From NCBI GenBank assembly GCA_030431945.1, contig JAUIIF010000018.1:1-19085 (forward strand): a stretch of 19,085 bases of DNA. Direction: 5' to 3'. The notes under the pieces are model-generated. The model made no database searches and was not told the DNA's origin. It was given only the letters and a program-made list of their open reading frames with translations. This DNA is from Bacteroidia bacterium (GTDB lineage Bacteria; Bacteroidota; Bacteroidia; Chitinophagales; Saprospiraceae). The first letter of the stretch is position 1. Every line of letters starts with the position of its first letter. A program made the translations under genes and the position numbers. Of the stretch, positions 1 to 7,211 are shown one piece after another.

Positions 1-1
1 C

Positions 2-265
2 GCGCCCGGCTGGGAAACCGTCCGCACCCACTGCATCGCCTGCCACTCCGGCCGCCACTTCCTCCGCCAAACCGGCACCCGCGACAGTTGGCTCGACGCC
101 ATCCGCTGGATGCAGGCCAAACAAGGACTCTGGGAGCTGGGCGCTAACGAACCGGTCATCCTTGATTACCTCGCCGCCAATTATGCTCCCGAAAATACCG
201 GCCGGCGCGTGAACCTCGACGTAGAGGCCATCGAATGGTACGTCCTGAAACTGGACAATAACTAA
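2..265 (+). CDS. C-type cytochrome, 3' part (possible sulfite dehydrogenase cytochrome subunit)
   Basis: An open frame runs in from the left edge and ends at TAA (263-265), giving 87 C-terminal residues. It contains one haem c attachment motif, CIACH (32-46), followed by RDSWLDAIRWMQ and a short helix ending ILDYLAANY. This is the usual build of a small monohaem cytochrome c, with CxxCH near the front and a helical tail. The start, signal peptide and any upstream domain lie outside the window. Its position beside persulfide-oxidation genes suggests the haem subunit of a SorAB-type sulfite dehydrogenase, which would oxidise the sulfite made by the CstB-like enzymes. That assignment is inference; the cytochrome identity is read directly. 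It converges on the minus-strand gene that starts at 2186. Confidence 0.75.
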   Translation, partial: APGWETVRTHCIACHSGRHFLRQTGTRDSWLDAIRWMQAKQGLWELGANEPVILDYLAANYAPENTGRRVNLDVEAIEWYVLKLDNN

Positions 266-708
266 AACGGTAGGGCCTGATCCAAAATGGATTGGCTCTC
301 CAACCACCAGAAAGGGAATTAGTGTGTACGCAGGGCAGGTAAGCTTCGGCAAATAAAGCTTTCGTACCCCTCCGCTTCAGGTAGAATAAAATGCCCGCGT
401 CTTCTCCCGGGTATTAAGAGCTTGAAATCATTACCTGCTTGCCGGTCAGAATGCAAAGAGTAAATGCTCAGCTGCCTGCTCCGTTCCGGGCAATTGCGGT
501 CATCCACCAAATGGTGGTCTTACTATTCAGGTTCTCCCCCGGCAAAGCGCAGGGAACGAGCTGGCTCAGTGGCCGCGGGAGCTGGCAATTGCGATGGTAA
601 TAAGACTATCAGGGGCCATTCTCTTTAGACCAAGGTACCCGGATTAATTGCTGGCGGAAACAACATCGAATGGCTGGTCAGGCCCTGATTTTACGGTCTG
701 TTTGACCG
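266..708. other. Intergenic region without a recognisable gene
   Basis: This stretch separates the convergent cytochrome and CstB-like genes. One short open frame (510-319, minus, 63 codons) has no recognisable motif and an unnatural composition, so it was not called. Two GCAATTGC-type palindromes (near 491 and 585) and a 5-bp hairpin CGGTC/GACCG (694-708) are visible, but nothing shows a function. Confidence 0.5.
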
Positions 709-740
709 CAAAAAGCCGCACCGGTACATCCGGTGCGGCT
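709..740 (-). terminator. Rho-independent terminator of the CstB-like gene
   Basis: A perfect 11-bp stem (AGCCGCACCGG at 714-724 against its complement at 730-740) closes a 5-nt loop. Read on the minus strand it is followed at once by a TTTTT run (714-710). It sits 37 nt past the stop codon of the CstB-like gene at 777, the expected place for its intrinsic terminator. Confidence 0.88.
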
Positions 741-776
741 CATTGAATAGTGACAAATGAAATGAAAGCAAATCTT

Positions 777-2186
777 CTAGAGCTCGGTCGTCTGTTCTAC
801 GTATTCCGTTACCGGCAGGTTGGTTTCCCTGAGGGCTGCAAACCCTCCTTCGATGTTAACGAGGTGCTGGAAGCCGCGTGACCGGAGAATGGAGGCTGAT
901 ATCAGCGAACGGTAGCCACCGGCACAGTGCAGGAAGTACTGCTCCGCAGGGTTAAGTTCAGCCATGGTCTGGTTAATGGTGTCCAGGGGGAAGTTCTGTG
1001 CCGCCACCAGGTGCTCGGCAGCATATTCACTGGATTTCCGAACGTCCAGCAAGGCCGTAGTGGGTTTGATCACTTTGGCAAACGCCTCCGCGGTGATGTT
1101 CTGGATCTCATCCACGTCTTCCCCGGCAGCCGCCCAGGCCGTAAGCCCTCCCTCGAGGAAGCCGATGGCATTGTCATAGCCAACGCGGGCCAGGCGGGTG
1201 ACTACCTCTTCCTCATCCCCGGGGTTGGCAATGAAGAGAATGGGCTGCTGCAGGTCGGGGACGAGCAGGCCTACCCAGGGCGCAAAGGTGCCGTCGAGGC
1301 CAATGAAAATGGAGCCGGGGATGAATCCTTTGGCAAAGTCTTCCTTCGTTCGCGCATCAATCACCAGGGCTTCTTCTTCAGCCCACGCTGCTTTGAAAGC
1401 CCGTACACTGAGCGCCTGGGTACCCTGTTCGCGCACCACGTCAAAGCTCTCGTACCCCATCTTGTTCATCATGGCGTTCTTGGGGAAGTATTGCGGAGGA
1501 GCGACTAATCCCGTCAGCACTTCCCGCACGAACTCTTCCCGCGTCATGTCTGCGCGCAGGGCGTAGTTGGTTTTCTTTTGCTCCCCGAGCGTACCCTCCG
1601 TCGCCTTACTCATTTTCTTTCCGCAGGCGGAGCCGGCACCATGACCGGGGTAAACGATCAGGTCGTCCGCCAGGGGCATGATTTTGTTGCGCAGGCTGTC
1701 AAAAAGGTAACCCGCCAGGTCTTCTTCCGTGACTTCGCCCTGCTTGATGGCTAAGTCAGGCCGACCGACATCGCCGAGGAATAAAGTGTCACCGGTAAAA
1801 ATGGCGTAGTCTTTTCCCGTTTCGTCACGCAGCAGGTACGTCGTGCTCTCCATGGTGTGGCCGGGGGTGTGTAAGACTTTGATCGTTACGTCACCTACTG
1901 AGAGAATTTCTTCATCTTCTGCAACGTAAGCCGGGAAGTTCGGCGCGGCGGTAGGGCCATAAACGATTTGCCCGCCTGACTTGCGCGCCAGATCAAGGTG
2001 TCCGGAAACAAAGTCCGCGTGAAAATGCGTCTCCAGCACGTACTTGATCTTAGCCCCGTCTTTTTCAGCCATCTCCAGATAAGGACCTGTTTCACGCAGC
2101 GGGTCAATAACTACCGCTTCTCCCTTGCTTTCGATGTAATAAGCGGCTTCGGCAAGACAACCAGTATAAATTTGTTGGACTTTCAT
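777..2186 (-). CDS. CstB-like persulfide dioxygenase-sulfurtransferase (MBL fold + two rhodanese domains), copy 1
   Basis: This 469-residue protein has three domains. Residues 1-235 are an ETHE1-type metallo-beta-lactamase fold, with HFHADF at 54-59, TPGH ending at H110, GDTLFLGDVGRPDL around D133, and PGHGAGSACGK at 180-190. The ETHE1 2-His-1-Asp iron site would map to H54, H110 and D133. Residues about 260-355 form a rhodanese-like domain with no catalytic cysteine (ANPGD where the Cys loop should be). Residues about 365-460 form a rhodanese with active loop CAGGYRS (C421). The same MBL, inactive rhodanese, active rhodanese order is known from staphylococcal CstB, which turns persulfides into thiosulfate or sulfite. 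The protein is probably cytoplasmic, as no signal peptide is seen. It is a single-gene unit with its own promoter (2234-2278) and terminator (709-740). A paralogue lies at 5539-6993. Confidence 0.93.
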   Translation of the reverse strand: MKVQQIYTGCLAEAAYYIESKGEAVVIDPLRETGPYLEMAEKDGAKIKYVLETHFHADFVSGHLDLARKSGGQIVYGPTAAPNFPAYVAEDEEILSVGDVTIKVLHTPGHTMESTTYLLRDETGKDYAIFTGDTLFLGDVGRPDLAIKQGEVTEEDLAGYLFDSLRNKIMPLADDLIVYPGHGAGSACGKKMSKATEGTLGEQKKTNYALRADMTREEFVREVLTGLVAPPQYFPKNAMMNKMGYESFDVVREQGTQALSVRAFKAAWAEEEALVIDARTKEDFAKGFIPGSIFIGLDGTFAPWVGLLVPDLQQPILFIANPGDEEEVVTRLARVGYDNAIGFLEGGLTAWAAAGEDVDEIQNITAEAFAKVIKPTTALLDVRKSSEYAAEHLVAAQNFPLDTINQTMAELNPAEQYFLHCAGGYRSLISASILRSRGFQHLVNIEGGFAALRETNLPVTEYVEQTTEL

Positions 2187-2233
2187 GATGTGATGATTTG
2201 AGTTAGTAGTCAGGACCTCCCTGATTACAAGAA

Positions 2234-2278
2234 CAAATTTACCGGCGGTCTCCGCTCGCTTTTGTGTGCTTGATCACA
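2234..2278 (-). promoter_or_regulatory. Crp/Fnr-type promoter module 1, before CstB-like copy 1
   Basis: Read on the minus strand, a palindrome TGTGATCAAGCACACA (2278-2263) is followed by 21 nt and then TAAATTTG (2241-2234), a perfect match to the Bacteroidota -7 consensus TAnnTTTG. No TTTG -33 box lies at the usual distance. The start codon is 47 nt further on. The arrangement implies activation from a site centred near -41 to -43 (class II). The transcription start is inferred. Confidence 0.8.
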
Positions 2279-2408
2279 TAAAGGCATGATAGGAATCATG
2301 GCAAGGGGAGACAAAAATCATTGCTACTCAGCCAGGCGGGTACCGGTAAGGCGGGGGAGAGGAATTACCCGGCGAAAACGGCGAAAGCGTGCACGGGCTC
2401 AAAACGAT

Positions 2409-2472
2409 CCTTGCACCTGCGGCCGCGCCCGGTACGGAGGGGTCAATGTCGGGCGCGGCCGCAGGTGCAAGG
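2409..2472. repeat. Perfect 23-bp inverted repeat made of two copies of the dispersed GC-rich repeat
   Basis: The left arm (2409-2431) and right arm (2450-2472) are exact reverse complements, separated by 18 nt. Each arm contains the core GCACCTGCGGCCGCGCC, which recurs singly elsewhere in the window. The pair begins 28 nt past the carbonic anhydrase stop codon, so its RNA could form a very stable hairpin and end or protect that transcript. There is only a weak T-rich stretch (GATCGTTTTGAG) after it on the minus strand, so it is not a textbook terminator. Confidence 0.9.
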
Positions 2473-2499
2473 AAAAGCTGCAGGGCAGGCGGGCCGGGC

Positions 2500-3126
2500 C
2501 TACTTCAAGGAGTAGATGGTCATGAACTCCTGCATGAGCTCCGGTAAGTCCAGCTTCAGGTCAATGATTTTACCCGTGGCAATATCAAAAACCCATCCGT
2601 GTACCTGCAGCCCCCTGTCCCGCATGGCGCGTTGTACTTCGGGGTTCTTGGTCACGTTTATACACTGCTCCTGAACGTTGAGCTCGACCAGCCGGTGGTA
2701 CCGCGCGGCTTCGTCCGGCAGGGCTGCGAGCTCCTGCTGGTGCAGACGGTAAACATCCCGGATCTCCCGCAAATAGGGGCTGAGAATTCCAAGGTCAGTA
2801 GTCGTCATGGCCGCCTTGATGCCACCGCAGAAATAGTGCCCGCAGACAATGATGTGATCGACCTGCAGGTGGGTTACCGCAAAATTGATCACCCCCAGGG
2901 CGCTCAGGTCCGTATTGCCGACGAGGTTGGCAATGTTGCGGTGAACGAAAATCTCTCCGGGCTGTACGCCGAGCATGGTGGAAGCCGCTACGCGGCTGTC
3001 CGAACAGCCGATATACAAATGATTGGGCGCCTGCCCGCTGGCCAGTTCCGTGAAGTAGTCAGGGTTCTCCCGCACTTGCTCAGTAGCCCAGGATTCGTTG
3101 TTGCTTAACAGTTCTTCGGTACTCAT
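2500..3126 (-). CDS. Beta-class carbonic anhydrase
   Basis: This 208-residue protein interconverts CO2 and bicarbonate. The beta-class zinc site is complete: C41 in GCSDSR, with the D43/R45 dyad, and H97 and C100 in GHYFCGG. HRNIANLV (62-69) is another family hallmark. The length is typical of bacterial beta-carbonic anhydrases. The start codon overlaps the TGA stop of the upstream cytochrome gene by four bases (ATGA), so the two are translationally coupled and this is the last gene of the porin-cytochrome-anhydrase unit. Possible roles are supplying bicarbonate, buffering protons from sulfur oxidation, or partnering the SulP transporter, since SulP proteins and beta-anhydrases are often linked. 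The enzyme identity is firm; the role is inferred. Confidence 0.95.
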   Translation of the reverse strand: MSTEELLSNNESWATEQVRENPDYFTELASGQAPNHLYIGCSDSRVAASTMLGVQPGEIFVHRNIANLVGNTDLSALGVINFAVTHLQVDHIIVCGHYFCGGIKAAMTTTDLGILSPYLREIRDVYRLHQQELAALPDEAARYHRLVELNVQEQCINVTKNPEVQRAMRDRGLQVHGWVFDIATGKIIDLKLDLPELMQEFMTIYSLK

Positions 3127-4097
3127 TTCAGGGATTGTTTACGGGGCATCGTAACGACCCAGATACCGCGGAGCTGGTTGGTGGTATACCCCGTAGCCTG
3201 GTCAGTGGGGTACAGCGCCTCCAGAGCAGAAAGGGTGGCGGGCAGGATCTGGGTACCCCGTTCGCCGTGGCACTGCAGGCACATGCCGTTGGTGACGATG
3301 GGGTAATACCCCGTTACTGCTTCCGGCCCTTCCACCAAACGGTAAACGTCGGTTGCTCCGGCAGCCAGATCTTCCCTGATTTCCACCAGCTGTACCATTT
3401 CCAGACTGTCGGCAGTATTGTCCGGGTTGCGGGGCCGGTCGCTGACGCGCTTTACCCTGACCTGGAAATGGTTGGCGGAACTGTCCGTCAGGGGAATGGC
3501 CCGCGTCGTGCAAAACTGAACGGCATTTTCCGCGCCTCCGGCGTTGAGGGCCTGCAGCAGGTTTTTGCCGAGGATTGCTTTGGTCTGCTGGGCGATGTTG
3601 CGGCCCCGCTCGGCCATCGTATCCCGTTGGCGAACGGTGGCTAACTCTTCCCGCTGGTGTGCCTCCAGCCAGTCCGGTGCTTCCAGGTCTGTATAGTAAA
3701 TGAAGGCAGCAATGGCCTGCAGTTCATCCTCCGGTAGCGGGAGGGCGGGCATCAGTCCGAAACGCTTGCGGGCGCCGGGCATTTTAGAATAGACCGGAGA
3801 GGGCTTATGCACGAAGCGGATCAGTTCATCCGTGAACGTCGCGAAGGTGGTCTCCTTATTTAGGTAATGACTCTTTACGGCCGCCATTGGCGGGGCCAGC
3901 CGGGCGTTCAGGTCCGCGTCGGTAGTGTGGCAGCTGTAGCAGTTGGCGGCGATGAGTTTACCTCCGCGTTCCATCAGGTCCAGGGTGGCCTGGTCCGTGG
4001 GTAGGGTAAGGGGGGCATTACTTTCGCTGGCGCAGGAGAAAAAGGCAACGAAGATCAGGGCTAACGCACTGAGGCGAAAAAAAGCGGGGGAAGTCAT
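3123..4097 (-). CDS. Two-haem c-type cytochrome with C-terminal DUF3365 (Tll0287-like) domain
   Basis: This 324-residue exported protein begins with a hydrophobic signal segment ending FVAFFSC (C22), probably a lipoprotein although the lipobox is not canonical. Residues about 38-138 form a cytochrome c domain with CYSCH (53-57) and a likely Met axial ligand at M116 (FGLMP). Residues about 160-318 match the DUF3365/Tll0287-like haem domain: a helix with ENAVQFC, the VKRVSDRPRNPDN segment, CLQCH (273-277) and NQLRGIWVV near the end. Such proteins are periplasmic and serve in electron transfer or redox sensing. It follows the porin by 32 nt and overlaps the carbonic anhydrase start by 4 nt, so the three are almost surely one transcript. 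It could accept electrons during sulfur oxidation, but no partner oxidase is in the window. Confidence 0.88.
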   Translation of the reverse strand: MTSPAFFRLSALALIFVAFFSCASESNAPLTLPTDQATLDLMERGGKLIAANCYSCHTTDADLNARLAPPMAAVKSHYLNKETTFATFTDELIRFVHKPSPVYSKMPGARKRFGLMPALPLPEDELQAIAAFIYYTDLEAPDWLEAHQREELATVRQRDTMAERGRNIAQQTKAILGKNLLQALNAGGAENAVQFCTTRAIPLTDSSANHFQVRVKRVSDRPRNPDNTADSLEMVQLVEIREDLAAGATDVYRLVEGPEAVTGYYPIVTNGMCLQCHGERGTQILPATLSALEALYPTDQATGYTTNQLRGIWVVTMPRKQSLK

Positions 4098-4129
4098 GAT
4101 GGTAACTGGTTTAGGGGTGGTGGTCGGAG

Positions 4130-5416
4130 TTAGAAGATGACCACCCAGCCGGCACCGAAGTAGTTGCCTCGCTTAACGGCGCCGACGCCTGGCTGCTGGA
4201 AGAAATTGTTGTTGGTAAGCTGCGGCAGGCCTGCCCCGGCATCCCCCGTACGGTAAGCGTAGAAAAGGGAAAATTTGGTGTTCGGGTTGAAGTAGAGGTT
4301 AGCGCCTACGTCCAGCCCCGCATCGTTGCCGGTAAAGGTGTGGAGCAGGTCGGCCTGAACAAGCTCTGCTGCAGACTTCGGACCGTGAAAAAACCAGTAG
4401 CTGACGACGGGTTCCAGGATCAGCGCGCGTGGCAGGGTGAAATTTTTCCCCAGGCGGAGGTACCCGGTCGTTGCATTCGTTGCTATAGTTTCTGTACCAT
4501 CGGTGCCGGTTCTGCTTAAGAAGAAGTACTCACCATCAAGATGAAAAGCAGGGTGGTTGTAGAGGACTTCGGCACCGTAGGCCGTATTTTGATCGAAGTA
4601 GTCCGTCTCCCCCTGGTGGGCTGCTGCCAGGCTCAGGGTGAGGCCACGCCTTTTGCCGAAGTAATTGACTTTATGGCTGAGGGAGTAGCGTTGGTTTTCC
4701 GGATCCCCGAGATGCGTGGAGAGGCGTCCGCTCACCAACGGGCTGTTCGCCATTCCCGTAGAGTTACCGTTGAAGGCTTCGAAGACGGGGTTCTGGAGCG
4801 CTACCTCGTACGTAAGCCAGGTTTTGTCCCTGCTGTTTTGAAGCTGCCCGCCCAGCATGATCCCCATGGCCCGGCCGGGTCCGATACCGGTAAGGTGACG
4901 GCGGAGGTAGTTCTGCGACCACGCTTTTTCGAATGAGGTACTGCGCAGCGCCGCGGTATTGCTTTCGCGACCGATGGGAGAGACGAAGTAACCGGCGGTA
5001 AGGTAGGCCAGGTCATTCGGTGGGGTGAGCTGCCAGTTAAGGTAGGCATTCCAGATGCGGAAGTTGGGTGAGCTGCCATTGTTGCCCCCGGCTTCCGTCG
5101 CGGCGAGTACGTCGTGGCCCACCAGGTCCAGTGAAGCCGTCAGCTTAAATTGCAGCGTCGTGTACGGCTGACCGGAGATGGTGAAACGGCTGCGGCGCAA
5201 CTGGATGTTCGTTCGGTTGTCCACCGGCAGGTACCCGCCTTCCACGGTGGGGGAGTACACTTGCATATTCTGGGCGTGGGTGGCCCAGAGCTGCAGGCCC
5301 ACGGAGGTTTTTATTTGGTAGTCCTTAAGCAAATTACTCAACAAGGAAGAATCCCTTTGGGCAAAGAGAGGGCTGGCTGCCAGCAGGCAGAGGCTGAGGA
5401 AAATTCCCTTTTTCAT
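4130..5416 (-). CDS. OprO/OprP-type outer-membrane porin
   Basis: This 428-residue protein has a clear signal peptide (MKKGIFLSLCLLAASPLFAQ, cut after Q20) and then a beta-barrel pattern of alternating hydrophobic and aromatic residues, ending in an aromatic residue (GWVVIF). Segments such as LRRSRFTISGQPY, FKLTASLDLV, YLTAGYFVSPIGRE and GRAMGIMLGGQL fit the phosphate-selective porin O/P family, whose members pass anions through the outer membrane. In this neighbourhood it may admit or release sulfate, thiosulfate or bicarbonate; that is inference. It lies 122 nt downstream of CstB-like copy 2, with a long-loop stem between them and no recognisable promoter of its own. It could therefore be partly read through from promoter module 2. 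It heads the unit porin, cytochrome, carbonic anhydrase. Confidence 0.85.
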   Translation of the reverse strand: MKKGIFLSLCLLAASPLFAQRDSSLLSNLLKDYQIKTSVGLQLWATHAQNMQVYSPTVEGGYLPVDNRTNIQLRRSRFTISGQPYTTLQFKLTASLDLVGHDVLAATEAGGNNGSSPNFRIWNAYLNWQLTPPNDLAYLTAGYFVSPIGRESNTAALRSTSFEKAWSQNYLRRHLTGIGPGRAMGIMLGGQLQNSRDKTWLTYEVALQNPVFEAFNGNSTGMANSPLVSGRLSTHLGDPENQRYSLSHKVNYFGKRRGLTLSLAAAHQGETDYFDQNTAYGAEVLYNHPAFHLDGEYFFLSRTGTDGTETIATNATTGYLRLGKNFTLPRALILEPVVSYWFFHGPKSAAELVQADLLHTFTGNDAGLDVGANLYFNPNTKFSLFYAYRTGDAGAGLPQLTNNNFFQQPGVGAVKRGNYFGAGWVVIF

Positions 5417-5464
5417 CGTTAGAATGTCAGGTTTGTAGTCGGAAAGAGAAGGGGAGATATAAGA

Positions 5465-5516
5465 TTGGCCGTCGGCCTCGTCTCGCTGATGCTTGACACT
5501 ACTGACCGACGACCAA
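5465..5516 (-). other. Intercistronic stem-loop between CstB-like copy 2 and the porin gene
   Basis: TTGGCCGTCGG (5465-5475) pairs with CCGACGACCAA (5506-5516) around a 30-nt loop. In minus-strand RNA all 11 pairs form, one being a G-U wobble. It is followed by TCTTATATC rather than a run of T, so it may be a weak terminator, a processing site or a stabiliser that lowers porin expression relative to the first gene. Confidence 0.45.
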
Positions 5517-5538
5517 CCGAAAACACCTAGCCTAAAAG

Positions 5539-6993
5539 TTAAATGACGGCCATGACGGCTTCGTCGACAATCTCTTGACTCATCTTAGTGGGACACAGGT
5601 AATCCGTTTTGGGGAGCGACGTTTCCTTAATGGCACCCCAGCCACCCTGTACGTTGACTAACCCCTGGAAGCCACGGGCCCGCAGAATGGAAGCCGCAAT
5701 CAGAGACCGGTAGCCACTGCCACAGTGCAGGTAGTAGGTTTCCTTGCGGTCCAGTTTGTTCATCTGGCTGCCATTGATGTAGTCAAGGGGGTAGTTGATG
5801 GCCGCATCCAGGTGCTCCGCCAGGAATTCAGTTGGCTTGCGCGTATCCAGGATGTTATCTACCTGCTTGTCCTGTACCAGTTCTGCAAACCTGGCGGCCG
5901 TAACGTTGTCAATCTGGTCGGTTTCCCGCCCACTGGCGATCCAGGCCTCCATACCACCTTCCAGATAGCCCAGGGTATTGTCGTAGCCGACCCGGGAAAG
6001 GCGGGTGACGACTTCCTCCTCACGCCCTTCCGGAGCGACTAAGAGGATCGGCTGCTTGATGTCGACGATCAGCGCTCCAACCCAGGGGGCAAATTGCCCG
6101 TCAATGCCAATGAAAATGCTGTTAGGAATGAAGGCCGCTGAAAAGGCATCCCGATCCCGCACGTCAAGAATCAGCGCTTCCTGGCTTTCGGCCAGGGCCT
6201 CAAAAGCTTCCGGTGAAAGCGGGTTGTTCCCCTGGGCGAGCACTTCCTCAAAGCTCTCGTAGCCCGCCTTGTTCATCATGGCGTTCTTAGCGAAGTACTG
6301 GGGCGGAGGCGTCAGACCTGCGGTTACTTCCTGGATGAACTCGTCCCGCGTCATGTCCGCCCGCAGGGCGTAGTTTGTTTGCTTCTGCTCTCCGAGCAGC
6401 CCGAAGGTTTCCTTGCTCAGGTTCTTACCGCAGGCGGAGCCGGCGCCGTGAGCCGGGTAAACGAGCACTTCATCAGCCAGAGGCATGATTTTGCTGCGCA
6501 GGCTGTCAAATAAATAGCCAGCCAGGTCTTCTTTCGTAACCGTTCCCTGCTTGATGGCCAGGTCCGGGCGGCCAACGTCACCAAGAAATAAAGTGTCGCC
6601 GGTAAAAATGGCGTAGTCCTTGCCCGTTTCATCTTTCAGGAGAAACGTACTGCTTTCCATCGTATGGCCCGGCGTATGCAGCACCGTAAAGGTGATGTCG
6701 CCAACCTTCAGCACTTCTCCGTCCTTAGCGGAATGAATATCGTAAGTTGTTTCGGCCATAGGACCGTAGACAATCGTAGCCCCCGTTTTCTTCGCCAGGT
6801 CAAGGTGCCCGGAAACAAAATCCGCGTGGAAGTGCGTCTCAAAAATATACTTGAGTTTAGCGCCGGTTTGGGCTAGTTTCTCCACGTAAGGCGCGGTTTC
6901 GCGCAAGGGGTCAATAATGACGGCTTCTCCGTTACTTTCGATGTAGTAAGCACCTTGAGCAAGGCAGCCGGTATAAATTTGTTCAACTTTCAT
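5539..6993 (-). CDS. CstB-like persulfide dioxygenase-sulfurtransferase (MBL fold + two rhodanese domains), copy 2
   Basis: This 484-residue protein is a close paralogue of the 777-2186 product, roughly 70% identical by eye in the MBL part. The same residues are kept: HFHADF (54-59), H110 of TPGH, D133 of GDTLF and the HGAGSACGK segment (182-190). The middle rhodanese domain again lacks its cysteine (VAPEGREEE). The C-terminal rhodanese has active loop CGSGYRS (C424). It differs by a C-terminal extension of about 15 residues with an extra cysteine (C467, DYLCPTK) and by a variable patch near residues 81-90. The expected reaction is oxidation of glutathione, coenzyme A or protein persulfides with O2, followed by sulfur transfer. 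Promoter module 2 lies just upstream and the porin unit follows. Two differently promoted copies suggest dosage or substrate specialisation. Confidence 0.93.
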   Translation of the reverse strand: MKVEQIYTGCLAQGAYYIESNGEAVIIDPLRETAPYVEKLAQTGAKLKYIFETHFHADFVSGHLDLAKKTGATIVYGPMAETTYDIHSAKDGEVLKVGDITFTVLHTPGHTMESSTFLLKDETGKDYAIFTGDTLFLGDVGRPDLAIKQGTVTKEDLAGYLFDSLRSKIMPLADEVLVYPAHGAGSACGKNLSKETFGLLGEQKQTNYALRADMTRDEFIQEVTAGLTPPPQYFAKNAMMNKAGYESFEEVLAQGNNPLSPEAFEALAESQEALILDVRDRDAFSAAFIPNSIFIGIDGQFAPWVGALIVDIKQPILLVAPEGREEEVVTRLSRVGYDNTLGYLEGGMEAWIASGRETDQIDNVTAARFAELVQDKQVDNILDTRKPTEFLAEHLDAAINYPLDYINGSQMNKLDRKETYYLHCGSGYRSLIAASILRARGFQGLVNVQGGWGAIKETSLPKTDYLCPTKMSQEIVDEAVMAVI

Positions 6994-7016
6994 TTGTTAT
7001 TGTTTTATTCTGTAAG

Positions 7017-7061
7017 CAAAGTTAGGGAGGGCCGTAAAGAGGCTTGGTGATCAATGTCACA
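7017..7061 (-). promoter_or_regulatory. Crp/Fnr-type promoter module 2, before CstB-like copy 2
   Basis: Read on the minus strand, TGTGACATTGATCACC (7061-7046) is followed by 21 nt and then TAACTTTG (7024-7017), a perfect TAnnTTTG box. The start codon is 23 nt further on. Geometry is identical to the other three modules. No TTTG -33 box is present. Confidence 0.82.
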
Positions 7062-7211
7062 AAGCGAAAAATCCTCCATAGTGCGCTTTAATTCTCAGCG
7101 CGACCCTCCGTTTTTTCTGGCCGAAACGGGGGCAAATTGCTTCGCCCACCGGCTGTCAACCGGTTTTACTCCGGGGGGAGTCGCCCTGCCTTTACCCTCC
7201 CTGGTCTGCCA

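Noticed and set aside
319..510. 63-codon open frame on the minus strand
   Set aside because: No recognisable motif, odd composition and no supporting promoter or neighbour; likely chance.
927..1508. 193-codon plus-strand frame
   Set aside because: Antisense to CstB-like copy 1, where catalytic motifs prove the minus strand is coding.
2286..2525. 79-codon plus-strand frame rich in Arg and Gly
   Set aside because: Its sequence is largely the GC-rich inverted repeat; composition is explained by the repeat.
7083..7129. Short hairpins (GCGCT/AGCGC and CCGTTT/AAACGG) as the SulP terminator
   Set aside because: Stems of 5-6 bp without a T run on the minus strand.
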